A stretch of DNA of 64,000 nt from Rhodanobacter sp. DHG33 (GTDB lineage Bacteria > Pseudomonadota > Gammaproteobacteria > Xanthomonadales > Rhodanobacteraceae). The DNA is taken from the NCBI RefSeq assembly GCF_014843005.1, contig NZ_JACYXM010000001.1, positions 611,957 through 675,956 of the forward strand, given 5' to 3'. This document shows positions 28,543 to 40,700 of this stretch, one piece after another (within the stretch, counting starts at the first letter, position 1; every line of letters begins with the position of its first letter). A program made the translations under genes and the position numbers. The notes below the pieces were generated by a model. It made no database searches. It was not told the DNA's origin and saw only the letters and a program-made list of their open reading frames with translations.

Positions 28543-29058
28543 ATGCCCGTGAAACGTCATTCCGACCTGTCGGCGCATCCGCGACGCGGACGCGCATGGT
28601 CCCTGGCGGCGGGTCTTGCCGCCGTGGCGTGCATGCCTGCCCACGCGCAAGCTGCCGCGGCATGCCATCGTCCCGAACTGCAAGGTCAGCACCGGGACGC
28701 AGCCACAATACAGCGACTCGAACGGACCTGGTCTGTGGCCTTCCTCACGGGCGATGCGGAACTGGAGTCGTGCCTGCTGCTGCCGGCATTCACCGAAATC
28801 TTCGGCGACGGCCGCATGGGGCACCTGGACGACGAGCTTGCCCTTGCACGGGCCAACCAGGGAAAGCATCTGCCGATACCGGATTTCCCCGGCGAGCAGG
28901 TGCTGCTGCATGGCGACGCGGCCGTCGCCTATGGCGTCAGCACATCGAAGGGCGCAGACGGCCAGGTCCGGCGGCAATGGTTCGCCGATTACTACGTCTG
29001 GGATCGCGGCGCATGGCATGCGTACTTTGCGCAGCAGACGCCGATCGCATCGCACTGA
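28543..29058 (+). CDS. Exported NTF2-like (DUF4440/SnoaL type) protein
   Basis: 171-residue protein with a signal peptide (RAWSLAAGLAAVACMPAHAQA). The mature part looks like an NTF2-like fold: AATIQRLERTWSVAFLTGDA is the usual first helix, then FTEIFGDGRMG, a Leu/Asp-rich stretch and strands ending WFADYYVWDRGAWHAYFAQQ. Such small domains bind small ligands or act as enzymes; no function can be assigned. GGGGG directly precedes the ATG as a ribosome site. It converges with the LysR gene. Confidence 0.7.
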   Translation: MPVKRHSDLSAHPRRGRAWSLAAGLAAVACMPAHAQAAAACHRPELQGQHRDAATIQRLERTWSVAFLTGDAELESCLLLPAFTEIFGDGRMGHLDDELALARANQGKHLPIPDFPGEQVLLHGDAAVAYGVSTSKGADGQVRRQWFADYYVWDRGAWHAYFAQQTPIASH

Positions 29059-29074
29059 ACCAACCGCCCGGCCA

Positions 29075-29977
29075 TCACGGCTGCCGCTCGATCAACTCCA
29101 CCAGCCAGTCCACGAACACGCGCAGCCGCGCCGGCATCTGTCGCTGCGATGCATACAGCACGTGCACCGGCAGCGAAGGCGGCGGCAAGCCGTGCAGGAT
29201 TTCGCGCAGGGTCCCGCGGGCCAGCGCGTCGACGATGCGGTAGCGCGGAAACTGCGCGATGCCCAGCCCCGCCTCGCAACAGGCGAGATAGGCGTCCACG
29301 CCGCTGACGGTGACGCGCGCCGGCAGGCTCACCTCGCGGCGGCGGCGGTTCACGACGAACTCCAGCGAAGGCTCGGCCCGGCGCGTGGTGGGCGAGGCCC
29401 AGTTCACCGCGAGGTGCCCCTGCTGCAGATCGGCCAGCGTGGCGGGCTTGCCGTGACGGCGCAGATAGGCGGCACTGGCCACGGTGACCTGGGCCAAGGT
29501 GGCCACGCGCCGCCCCACCAGCCCCGAGTCCGGCAGCTCGCCCACGCGCAGCACGCAGTCCACGCCTTCGCGCAGCAAATCCACGAAGCGGTCGCTGGTG
29601 CCGATGTCCAACTCGATCTGCGGAAAGCGCGCGCAGAACTCGGGCAACGCCGGTATCACCAGCTGCCGCGCCAGCGTGGCCGGCAGGTCGATGCGCAGCC
29701 GGCCCTGCGGCTTCAGCGCCGCTTCGCGGAAATCGGCTTCCACCTCGTCCAGGTCGGCCAGCAGGCGTACGCAATGCGCGTAATAGGCCTGGCCGTCGCG
29801 CGTGACGCGCTGGCAGCGCGTGGTCCGCTGCAGCAGCTGCGCGCCGAGCCGCGATTCCAATTGCTTGATGGCGTGGGTGACCGTGGCGCGCGGCAGGCCG
29901 AGGTCGTTGGCGGCGGCGGTGAAGCTGCCCAGCTCGACGATCCGCGCGTACAGCCGCATGGTGTCCAGGCGATCCAT
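29075..29977 (-). CDS. LysR-family transcriptional regulator
   Basis: 300-residue LysR protein. The DNA-binding domain is at the N-terminus ([40 protein letters not shown]). The remaining part is the inducer-binding fold ([20 protein letters not shown] onward), of the group often annotated as DmlR/AaeR-like. It is divergent from an aldo-keto reductase gene across 104 nt, so that gene is the likely target. The spacer has the 6-bp inverted repeat GGAATA (29995-30000) / TATTCC (30023-30028). Confidence 0.93.
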   Translation of the reverse strand: MDRLDTMRLYARIVELGSFTAAANDLGLPRATVTHAIKQLESRLGAQLLQRTTRCQRVTRDGQAYYAHCVRLLADLDEVEADFREAALKPQGRLRIDLPATLARQLVIPALPEFCARFPQIELDIGTSDRFVDLLREGVDCVLRVGELPDSGLVGRRVATLAQVTVASAAYLRRHGKPATLADLQQGHLAVNWASPTTRRAEPSLEFVVNRRRREVSLPARVTVSGVDAYLACCEAGLGIAQFPRYRIVDALARGTLREILHGLPPPSLPVHVLYASQRQMPARLRVFVDWLVELIERQP

Positions 29978-30081
29978 GGATTGTTGCCACCAATGGAATA
30001 GTGATGACGATTATTAGGTATTTATTCCACAACGGCCAGGGCGCAGCATGGCGCCACCTTCACCCACGCGAGCAACCCCAC

Positions 30082-31074
<993 letters not shown>

Positions 31075-31086
31075 GCTGGCGAAACG

Positions 31087-31118
31087 GGCCCCCTCTCCCG
31101 GCATCGGGAGAGGGGGCC
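31087..31118. terminator. Strong hairpin between aldo-keto reductase and M1 peptidase
   Basis: GGCCCCCTCTCCCG and CGGGAGAGGGGGCC are perfect 14-bp complements around GCAT. There is no clear T-run on either side, so it is a barrier hairpin or an atypical bidirectional terminator for the convergent genes. Confidence 0.65.
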
Positions 31119-31123
31119 GGACG

Positions 31124-33088
31124 TCAGTGCATCGTGTAGCTGTTGTTGGAGCGATCCGCGTCCGGCAGCTTGTGGTCGGGATCGAGCTCCAGCTTGGCGA
31201 TGGCCTTGGTGGTAGCCAGGGTCACCTTGGGCGTGGCGCTGAAGCGCCAGGTCTCCACCGGCAGGTGGACGTCGAGATGCGTGCCGTCGGTGAAGTCCGC
31301 GCGCAGCGTGGCCGGCATCACCAGCTTCTGCTTGCTGACCAGGGTCACCGTGACGCCCTTGGCCGGATCGTTGCCCACGTAGCTGGCGCCCGTGACGCCC
31401 ATGTCCAGCTGCCAGTTGTGGAAGTACCAGCCGCGCCACCACCACGACAGGTCCTCGCCCGCCGCGCTGTCCATGAAGCGGAAGAAATCCGAAGGCGTGG
31501 GGTGATGGTAGGCCCAGGTACGGATGTAGGCACGGAACGCAGGATCGAAGCGATCCGGGCCGAGGATCTGCTCGCGCAGCAGGATCAGGCCCAGCGCGCC
31601 CTTGAAGTAAGTGAGCGGGTGGCGGTACTTCTCGCTGATCGAATCGGCGTGCGCCATCAGCGTGGGCGCGTTCGGATCGGCCAGCAGCGGCAGGATGTCG
31701 TCCACCGGGTTGCCGCCCTGCGGTGCGTACTCGCCGTCGCGCTTGGGACCGTATTCGCCATGGTTGAAGGCATCCGACGCATACACGTCGATGAAGGTGT
31801 TGAAGCCCTCGTCCATGAACGCGTTGCGGCGCTCGTTGGAGCCCACCACCATCGGGAACCAGGTGTGGCCGATTTCGTGCGCGCTGATCCAGAACAGCGG
31901 CGCGCCGCTGTCGGTAAAGCCGTCGAACACGATGCCGGGGTACTCCATGCCGGCGCCGTGGCCGCCGAGGTTGATCGCATTCGGCCACGGGTACGGGTAC
32001 CACTTCGACGAGAAGTGCTCGACCGCGCCCTTGACGTATTCGGTGGAGCGGTTCCATTTGTCGGCGCCCACGCCCTCGACCGGATAGATCGACATCGCCA
32101 TCGCGTGCTTGCCGTCGGGCAGGTTGATGCGCGCGGCATCCCACACGAAGGCGGGCGAGGCGGCGAAGGCCACGTCGCGCGTGTGCTCCATGTGGAAGCG
32201 CCAGGTCTGCGTGCCGCTGCGCGTGGGGCGCGAAGCAGGATCGTTCACTTCCTCCGGCTTGCGGATGTACACGGTGCGGTCGCTGTTGGCCGCCTGCGCA
32301 AGGCGCTCGCGCTCGGTGGCGGTGAGCACCTGGTCGGGGTTCGTCAGCTGGCCGGAACCTTCCACGAGGTAGTTCCACGGCACCGTCACGGCATAGTCGA
32401 TGTTACCGTATTCGAGGTAGAACTCCTGGCCCAGGTAGGGCTGCGTGTCCCACCCGCGCAGGTCGTCGTACACCGCCATGCGCGGGAACCACTGCGCGAT
32501 CTCGTAGATGTCGCCGTTCTTGCTGGGCGTGACCGCGGTGCGACCGCCCCATTCGCCGGGCACGGTGTAGTGATAGCGGATGCGCAGCTTGAGCTGGCCG
32601 CCCTTGGCCTTGAGCGCCTCCGGCAGGTCCACGCGCAGGCGCGTGTCGTCCACCAGGTAATGCACCGCCTTGCCATCCACTTCCACTGCGTCGAGCTGGT
32701 AGCCGTCGGTAGATTCGCCATGCTTGCTCGGCCACGGCGAGGTGATCGCGCCGCGCGAATCGGGCTTGTAGATGTTCTGGTCGAGCTGCACCCACAGCAT
32801 GTCCAGCGCGTCTGGGCTGTTGTTGGTGTAGGTGATGGTCTCGTCGCCGGCAAGGCCGTGCGTGGCCGGGTCGATGCTGGCCTTGATGTCGTAGTCGGCG
32901 CGGTTCTGCCAGAACTCGGGGCCGGGCCTGCCGGCGCCGTCGCGGAACGCATTGACCGGATACGGCAGGGAAAGCGGCGCGAAGAGCGCCTGCGGATCGA
33001 AGGCCGACGCCTTGTCCTGCGCATGCGCGGGTGCGCACAGCGCGGCGGCGACGAACAGGGCGGCGCAGGCCGGAAGAGAAGTTTTCAT
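31124..33088 (-). CDS. Secreted M1-family zinc metallopeptidase
   Basis: 654 residues with a signal peptide (LPACAALFVAAALCAPAHA). The zinc site is HEIGH (His404 region) followed 18 residues later by Glu in DEGFNTF, the HEXXH-X18-E pattern of family M1, and a GGHGAGMEYPG segment takes the place of the usual GAMEN loop. Beta-strands at the C-terminus (VTLVSKQKLVMPATLRADF) may form the M1 beta-sandwich. It is probably a periplasmic or secreted aminopeptidase. The promoter region is shared with queF, which is divergent. Confidence 0.9.
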   Translation of the reverse strand: MKTSLPACAALFVAAALCAPAHAQDKASAFDPQALFAPLSLPYPVNAFRDGAGRPGPEFWQNRADYDIKASIDPATHGLAGDETITYTNNSPDALDMLWVQLDQNIYKPDSRGAITSPWPSKHGESTDGYQLDAVEVDGKAVHYLVDDTRLRVDLPEALKAKGGQLKLRIRYHYTVPGEWGGRTAVTPSKNGDIYEIAQWFPRMAVYDDLRGWDTQPYLGQEFYLEYGNIDYAVTVPWNYLVEGSGQLTNPDQVLTATERERLAQAANSDRTVYIRKPEEVNDPASRPTRSGTQTWRFHMEHTRDVAFAASPAFVWDAARINLPDGKHAMAMSIYPVEGVGADKWNRSTEYVKGAVEHFSSKWYPYPWPNAINLGGHGAGMEYPGIVFDGFTDSGAPLFWISAHEIGHTWFPMVVGSNERRNAFMDEGFNTFIDVYASDAFNHGEYGPKRDGEYAPQGGNPVDDILPLLADPNAPTLMAHADSISEKYRHPLTYFKGALGLILLREQILGPDRFDPAFRAYIRTWAYHHPTPSDFFRFMDSAAGEDLSWWWRGWYFHNWQLDMGVTGASYVGNDPAKGVTVTLVSKQKLVMPATLRADFTDGTHLDVHLPVETWRFSATPKVTLATTKAIAKLELDPDHKLPDADRSNNSYTMH

Positions 33089-33176
33089 CGTGGGGATGGG
33101 CTCGTGGGAGGCCCGCCCATTATGGAAACCGCGGCGCGTGGGGGGATAGGCCAGAAGTCACCGTTACACTAGGCAA

Positions 33177-34001
33177 ATGAGTACCCCCGACCAATCCCAG
33201 CTCGGCAAGGCCACGGTCTACATCGACCGCTACGATCCCAGCCTGCTGTTCCCCATCCCCCGCTCCGCCAAGCGCGCCGAGATCGGCGTGGGCGAAACCC
33301 TGCCCTTTTACGGCTGCGATATCTGGAATGCCTACGAACTGTCGTGGCTGGACGCGCACGGCAAGCCGCAGCTGGCGGTGGCGGAATTTCGCGTGCCGGC
33401 CGCCTCGCCGAACATCATCGAATCCAAGTCGTTCAAGCTGTACTTGAACGGCTTCGCGCAGGAACCGCTGCCCAGCGTGGATGCGCTGCGCGCGTTGCTG
33501 CAGAAGGATCTCGGCGACGCCGCCGGCGATGCGGTGGAAGTCACCCTGCATCCCGCGCGCACCAGCGCGCACGCGTTCGCCGACCTCGCGGGCGAATCCA
33601 TCGACGCGCTGCCGGCGACGATCAGCGACTACGGGCCGCCCAAGGCCGACTACCTTTGCGCCGACGCGAACGCCGCCGTGGTCGAGGAAGCCCTGGTCTC
33701 CGACCTGCTGCGCTCCAACTGCCCGGTCACCGGCCAGCCCGACTGGGGCAGCGTGCAGATCGCCTACCGCGGCGCGCCCATAGCCCGCGAAGGCCTGCTG
33801 CACTACCTGGTCTCCTTCCGCACGCACACCGAATTCCACGAGCAGTGCGTGGAACGCATCTACATGGACGTGATGGCGCGCTGCGCGCCGGAGCGGCTCA
33901 GCGTGTATGCGCGCTACACGCGTCGTGGCGGACTGGACATCAATCCGTTCCGCAGCAGCGTGCCGGCCATGCCGGAGAACCTGCGCGGCGCACGACAGTA
34001 A
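33177..34001 (+). CDS. queF: NADPH-dependent 7-cyano-7-deazaguanine reductase
   Basis: 274-residue QueF of the long, two-domain (YqcD-like type II) form. It reduces preQ0 to preQ1 in queuosine biosynthesis. The nucleophilic Cys182 lies in [13 protein letters not shown], and the substrate-binding Glu and the [18 protein letters not shown] block follow. The N-terminal half carries [10 protein letters not shown], the QueF signature that includes the NADPH-binding part. Length fits. It is divergent from the M1 peptidase gene. Confidence 0.95.
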   Translation: MSTPDQSQLGKATVYIDRYDPSLLFPIPRSAKRAEIGVGETLPFYGCDIWNAYELSWLDAHGKPQLAVAEFRVPAASPNIIESKSFKLYLNGFAQEPLPSVDALRALLQKDLGDAAGDAVEVTLHPARTSAHAFADLAGESIDALPATISDYGPPKADYLCADANAAVVEEALVSDLLRSNCPVTGQPDWGSVQIAYRGAPIAREGLLHYLVSFRTHTEFHEQCVERIYMDVMARCAPERLSVYARYTRRGGLDINPFRSSVPAMPENLRGARQ

Positions 34002-34114
34002 CCGGCGCTTCAGACCGCACCCGCTAGCCTCGCAGCACGCATCGCGGTGAGCCCTGCGGCATGCCGCAGGAGCGCCTCGACCGCGGACACGCCATAACCA
34101 TGTGGGGTACTGCC

Positions 34115-34672
34115 ATGCATCGCTTCGCCCAAGGTCTCGCGCTGTGCTGCGTCGTCGCACTGTTGTGTGGCTGCCACCGGCACGACGACGCCACGGCAGC
34201 GAAGAATGCGCCTGCGCCCAAGACCCCCCCGGCGAAAGCGCAGACCGGCAAGCCCCCCGCCACCTCCGTGGCCAAGACTCCCGCACCTGCCCCGGCCAGC
34301 AGCACAGCGAAGGCCGTCGACGCCAACGTCTTCCACGTTTCCTCCCTCGCCCTGGGCACCGCGATCGACACCGGCTACGCCGTGACCGCGTCGGCCACCC
34401 GCTTCAGCGCCGATACCCACACGATCTACGCCAGCGTCGCCACCAGCGGCCGCACCGCTGGCGCCAAGCTCGACGCGCGCTGGCGCTATCTAGAGGGCCA
34501 GGGCGTGCTGGTCAACGAACTCAGCCAGAACGTCGTCACCGACGGCTCCGCCGTCACCACGTTCGAAGTGCAGAACCCCAACCGCTGGCCCGCCGGCAAG
34601 TACGTGGTGGAAATCTCGCTGGACGGCAAGCCGGTGGCACAGCAGGCGTTCGAGGTGACGGACGGGAAGTGA
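34115..34672 (+). CDS. Putative small lipoprotein
   Basis: 185 residues. A lipoprotein-type signal is present: MHRFAQGLALCCVVALLCGC, the last Cys being the probable lipidation site. An Ala/Pro/Lys-rich linker (residues 30-65) leads to a beta-rich domain (NVFHVSSLALGTAIDTGYAV, then ...AGKYVVEISLDGKPVAQQAF). The C-terminal part looks like an Ig-like or carbohydrate-binding sandwich that often ends with a predicted KYVVEISLDG strand; no family could be named. The ATG at 34115 follows GGGG 8 nt upstream; an ATG at 34100 is an alternative. Confidence 0.7.
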   Translation: MHRFAQGLALCCVVALLCGCHRHDDATAAKNAPAPKTPPAKAQTGKPPATSVAKTPAPAPASSTAKAVDANVFHVSSLALGTAIDTGYAVTASATRFSADTHTIYASVATSGRTAGAKLDARWRYLEGQGVLVNELSQNVVTDGSAVTTFEVQNPNRWPAGKYVVEISLDGKPVAQQAFEVTDGK

Positions 34673-34765
34673 GTGCAGGAGCGCGGATCTTGCCTCACGG
34701 GCAAGCCGACTCCGGCACTCCCGCACGACCGGCGAGCTGCGCGCGGAATGCGGGCAACTCCTTGA

Positions 34766-37700
34766 TCATCTCGAACCAAACTGCTTCGTAAGGTTGATGC
34801 TCAACGCATTCCGACGGGCGTGATCGCTGAAGTCGAACGTGCCCTGGAGACGGAGGCTCAAGCCGTTCTTCCCGACGATATCGAGCGCAGGCGTGATGTT
34901 CCAGGCCGTGCGATCGATTGCGCTGGAGAACGGCATATAACCGAGGTTCGACGATTGCCCTTCGAGCATCGCATTGACGCCGACCGAGTGGTTCCCGATG
35001 TAACTGGTCGCCGAGATGTCCACGAGCGGCCGAACCTGGAAACGATCGCCGCCGAAGGTGCCGCCGAATTCGACACCCGGCTGCACCGTGACATAGTTGT
35101 CGCTCTGCGCCGCAACTCGCGCGTCGTAGGCTGCCGCGCCGGATTCGTCGATGTGACTGGCGTCGAGGCGCGTTGCGCCTATCGCCAAATAGGGGGCGAT
35201 TCCGAAGTTGGCGCCCAGCTTCACGAGCTTGTCGACGCGCAGCGTTGCGTTGGCAAATGCGACGTCACCCCTGCCTGTCGCCGTGAGAGAGGGCGTTGCA
35301 TACGTTCCCGCATTGGCGAGACCGCCACCGAGGTCGTTGGAGACCGAGGTGTCGAAAAAGACCAGGCTGCGGTTCGAATTGAACGTACGCATTCCGCCGC
35401 TCAGCGCGAGATCGAACGACACATCGTGCGCGAGTTCCTGTTTGATGCTCGCACCGAGCGCAACGTGCGAACCGCTCATCCTGGTCGAATCCGCATCGAG
35501 CGTGTCCCGGCCATAGGCGACTGCGGCACCGAAGAGCGTGCTGCCATCGGAACCCACGGCGTCTTGATACCCGGACGAGAAACCCATGGTGTTATCGGTG
35601 TATGCAAGCGTCGCGCCGCCGCCGGTCTGGCTCGCGTGGGAAGCACCGATCCAGCCCCATGTGCACCGCTCGCTTGAAGCAGCCATGAAATCCGACCCCG
35701 GCGATTTGCACGACATGATCTGCCGCGAGAAATCCAGTGCGTTAGCCAGGGTCGCGGCCTGCGCCGCGCCATATACCCCAGGAGAGAGTTCGTCGTAGAG
35801 CGCGGCGATTTGATTCGCATTCGTCGCCTCGACCGCATCGGCAATCGCGCCGTCGAGCCCCGGATCGCCACCAGCGGCCTCGGCCTGGTTGAGATAGCTG
35901 CCAAAACCACGGACCGCGCCGCTTACGCCGACCTTCGCGTAATCGACTTTCGTTTGCAGCAGGATGTCGGTTCCACCCGAGCCGGGTGTTGCCTGGGTGA
36001 CGAGCGAGAACGTTTCGAGCAGCGATTTGGGGAGCACGAGCGTGAGCCCGGAAGCATCGAACGTTCCGCCGACGCTGACGACCTTGTACGTGTGTTCGCC
36101 CGGCAGCTGCTGACCGGCGTTCGCGATCCCGACATCCAGCAAGCCTTTCAGCGTCGCGTTGCCCGTGACCCTGAGATCCGTCCCCTGACCGGTCGCCACG
36201 TCAAGATTCGCGTAGATTCCTCCGTTATTGACGAGATTGCCGCTGAGCGTCGCCTGGGTGCTCTGCACGCCGATCGAGCCGTTGTTCGTCAGCGTGCCTC
36301 CACCGAGATTGATGACATTGCCGAACTGGAACGAGCCGTTGTTCACGAACGTATTGGCGTTGTTTGCGGCCAGCTGGACGCTGCCGCGCATGTAATCGTT
36401 GTTCGTGATTGCGGTCGTCGCCGCACTCGAAGAAATCGCGTTGCCGTTGAGGACATTGTTGGCGACGATCCTGCCGCCATTGATCAGCGTCGCGTTCGCA
36501 CCGCTCATGACGACGCCGGACGTACCTTGCACGACCGCGCCGCCATTCAGCGTCACGCTGACATTGCCGCCCGCCACGCCACCGCTGCTCTGCGCAACGA
36601 TCGCGGAGGCATTCGTCGCCGTCACGCTTCCGCCGATGACGACGTTGACGTCAGCACCGCGCGCATTGCCGCCTCCCGTGCTCTGCGCGAAGATGCCCGT
36701 CGCATCTACGCCCGTCGTCGCGATGTTGCCGTTGCTGGTCACCGTCACGTTGCCGGCGGAGCCCTTGCCGCCGGCGCTTCCGGCGAAGAAGTTCGTTGCG
36801 GACCCCGCATAACCGCCGCCGCCGCCAACCGATTGCGCGAATAGGCCGATCGAACCGGTGCCGGAGGTCGCAACGTTGGCCTTGTTCGTCACGGCGACCG
36901 TGCCGCCGTTGCCGGTTCCGGATTTCAGTGCGTAGCCGGTGGCGCCGATGGCGGCACCGCCGCCGCCGCCAACCGATTGCGCAAAAATTCCGAACGAACC
37001 ATTGCCGGCGGTCGAGATCGAGTATCCGGGAAGCCCCGTCATCACGTTGACGCTGCCGCCGGCGCCGCTGCCGCCATTGGCGCCGAGTGTCGCCATGCCA
37101 CCGGAACCAAGACGCACGAGACCGCCGCCGCCGCCGATCGATTGCGCGATGACGCCGAACGAACCGATGCCTTTCGTCTCAATGCTGTTGTTCGTCGTGA
37201 CACTCGCGCTGCCGCCGTCGCCGGCCACGCCGCCGGAGGCACCGAGCACCACTGCTGCTGCGCCCGCCTGATTGCCCATCACGGAGACGCCAAACCCGCC
37301 CTCGCCACCGCCACCGCCGATCGACTGCGCGAGAATCGCTTCGGAGTAATTGCCGCTCGTACCGACACCGGCCGAACTCATGATGTACGCCGTGCCGCCG
37401 TTGCCGCCGGCGCCGCCAGTGCCGCCGAGCCCGAGACTCGGTGCACCGTACTGCGCGCCGGCTGCCGCGACGCTGATCGCACCATCGCCGCCGCCGCCGC
37501 CGATCGATTGCGCGACCAGCGCATCGGAGAGCAGCCCGGATGTCGTGAACGTCACCGGCAACGCACCGATACCGCTGGCAAACGCACCGACGAGAATTTG
37601 CGCACCACCGCCGCTGCCTCCGTTGCCACCCGACCCGCCAAACGCCAGGTTGAGCCCTCCCGACCCCTGGTACGCCCCGGCAATGCTGAAGCCACCGTCG

Positions 37701-40700
37701 CCGCCGCCGCCGCCGATCGATTGCGCGAGAATCGCCTTGGATTGCACGCCGCTTGTCGTGATGCTCGACTGGCCGTACGTCACCCCGACATTGCCGCCGT
37801 TCGATGCGTTGCCGGCACTCATGCCGTAGGCCGCGTTCGCTCCGCCCTGGCCATTGATCGAACCGGCAATCGCGAAGCCCGCGTCGCCACCGCCACCGCC
37901 GATCGATTGCGCGACAATGCCGTTCGAGAGGCTGCCGGTCGTCACGATGTTCGAAGCGTTAGTGACCGGTGCACTCGCGCCCAGGAAGACGTTGACCGCG
38001 CTTGCGCCGCCACCCGCGCCGCCTTTGCCGCCGAGCGCAAGATTCGCGCTGATGTTCTGCGATGCCGTCGCCGAAAACGAGGATCCCCCGTTGCCGCCGC
38101 CGCCGCCGATCGATTGCGCGACGATGCCCGACGCATTGCTTCCCGACGTGGCGATCGACGAACCGTTGTTCACGTTGACGCCGCCCGCCGAGCCGCCGTT
38201 GCCACCGTACCCGCCCATCGCAACGCTGCCGGTGTAGCCGGTCGCAACCTGCCCCGCGACGGCGAAGCCGCCATCGCCGCCGCCGCCGCCGATCGATTGC
38301 GCGAGAATCCCGTCGGAATTGTCTCCCTTCGTCGTCAACTGCGATGCCGTTGTCGTCACGGCGACAAGCCCGCTGTTCCCGCCCGCACCGCCCGAAGAGC
38401 CGAACGCGCGCGGCGGTACCGCAGGTTTGCCGGAGAAATTCAGGCCGCCGGAAACCGCATAGCCGCCCTCTCCACCGCCGCCGCCGATCGACTGTGCGCT
38501 GATCGCTTCGGAGTTCGCGCCGGACGTCGCGATATTCGAACCGACATTGACCGTCACCGCATCGCCGTTTCCGCCGGCAGCGGTACTGCCGAAACTGATG
38601 CCGGCCTGACTCGCCCATTGCGTGACATAGCTCATGCCGCCGTATCCGCCACCGCCGCCGATCGACTGCGCGAGCAATCCACTCGAATTCGCACCGCCGG
38701 TCGAGATGGCGCCATTGCTCATCACGGCGACGATGCCGCCGTTGCCGGCCATGCCGCCGCTGCCGAACGACAGCGTGCCGCCGCCGCTTTTCGGGTCGAG
38801 ATTCCCGTCGATGTTCAACGCGCCCGAACCGCCGCCGCCGCCGATCGATTGCGCACCGATGCCGAGCGCATCGTTGCCGAGGGTCGTGAGTTTCCCGTAG
38901 TTGTTCACGGAGACGGCTCCGGCGCTGTTGCCGTTGCCACCGCCACCACCCAGGGCCAAACCGAGCGCGAACGAGTTGCCGACTGCGCCTGCCGCACTGA
39001 ATCCGCCGTTGCCGCCGCCGCCGCCGATGGACTGCGCGAGAATCGCATCGGAACCCGCGCCTTGCGTGGAAATGCTCGATGCCACCGTGGTACCGCCATT
39101 CGTTACGGTCACCGCACCGGCCGTGTTCCCGTTTCCGCCGCTTCCGCCGTACGAGATGCCGACGCTAGATCCCGTCAAACTCAAGGCCCCCGAGATGGCG
39201 AAACCGCCGTTGCCGCCGCCGCCGCCGATCGATTGCGCGAGTATGCCGTCGGATTCGGTGCCGAAGGTTTTTATCGAATCGCGATTTTGCACGTCGGCGG
39301 TCGAGGCCGTGCCACCGCTTCCGCCCGCACCACCCATCGCGAACGACGCCGCTACGGCCCCCTTCGCTCCGGCCACGCCGATGCTGAAGCCGCCATTGCC
39401 GCCGCCGCCGCCGATCGATTGCGCAACGATCGCGGCCGACTCGTCGCCGCTCGTCTGCAACGTGCCGATCGCGCTGTCACCGGCAAAGACCTTTACCGAG
39501 CCGCCGCTGTTGCCACTCCCACCCTTACCGCCGAGCGCTACGCCGAGCGAAGCCGGACCCGCCGAGGCCGCAAGCGTTCCCGAGAAACCGCCGTTGCCGC
39601 CACCGCCGCCGATCGATTGCGCGACAATGGCATCCGCATTCGCACCGCTCGTCGTCACGTTGGATTGTGCGTGGACTTCCACCGAGGAACCGCTGCCACC
39701 GGAACCGCCACTCCCGCCGTTGCTCAACGTAAGCGATCCGGTCGAGCTGAGGGCAGCAGAGAGGCTGGCGCCGCCATTGCCGCCACCGCCGCCGATCGAC
39801 TGCGCCTCGATGCCGATCGATTCATTGCCGCTAGTGGTGACGGTATTGCCGGAGTTCACGAGGACCGTACCGGCATTGCCGCCGCTGCCGCCGCTGCCGC
39901 CAAGCGCAACGCCAATGGCAACTGCATCGCCGCTCGCCGCAAAAGCGAAACCGCCGTTGCCGCCGCCGCCGCCGATCGACTGCGCGAAGATGCCGCTGGA
40001 GAGAAAGCCGTTGGTCGCGATCGAACCGGAAGAAGCGATATTGACGTTGCCGCCGGTTCCTCCGCTACCACCGCTGCCGCCGATCGCAACGGCAGCGCTG
40101 AACCCGATGTTTGCCGGGATCGTTCCCGAGATCGCCGCGCCGGAATTGCCGCCGCCGCCGCCGATCGATTGCGCCTGAAGTCCGCTCGAAAAATCGCCGC
40201 CGGTCGCGATCGAACCGCCATTGAGGCTTGCGTTGACGCCGCCGCCATTGCCTCCTTTGCCACCGTTGCCGCCGATGGCAAGCGAGCCGCCAGCACCGAA
40301 GGCCAACGCGCCACCGCCGTTGCCGCCGTTGCCGCCGATCGACTGCGCAAGCACCGCTTGCGAAAATTTCGCGGAGGTCGCGAGGGCGCCGGAATCGGTC
40401 ACGGAGACACTGCCGCCGTTGCCGCCCGCACCGCCACCGCCGCCGACCGAAACCCAACCCGCCGCTACACCGCCGTTGCCGCCACCGCCGCCGATCGACT
40501 GGGCGAGAATCGCCTGCGAGCCAACCGAGCTGCCGTCGCCGATACCGTTTCCAACCGCATGCGTCGTGATCGCCCCGCCGTTGGTGATCGTGACGTTGCC
40601 GCCGTTGCTGGCCACGCTCGCGTTACCGCCGAGCGAAACAAGTCCACCCGCAGAACCGCCATCGCCGCCGCCGCCGCCGATCGACTGCGCGAAGATGCCT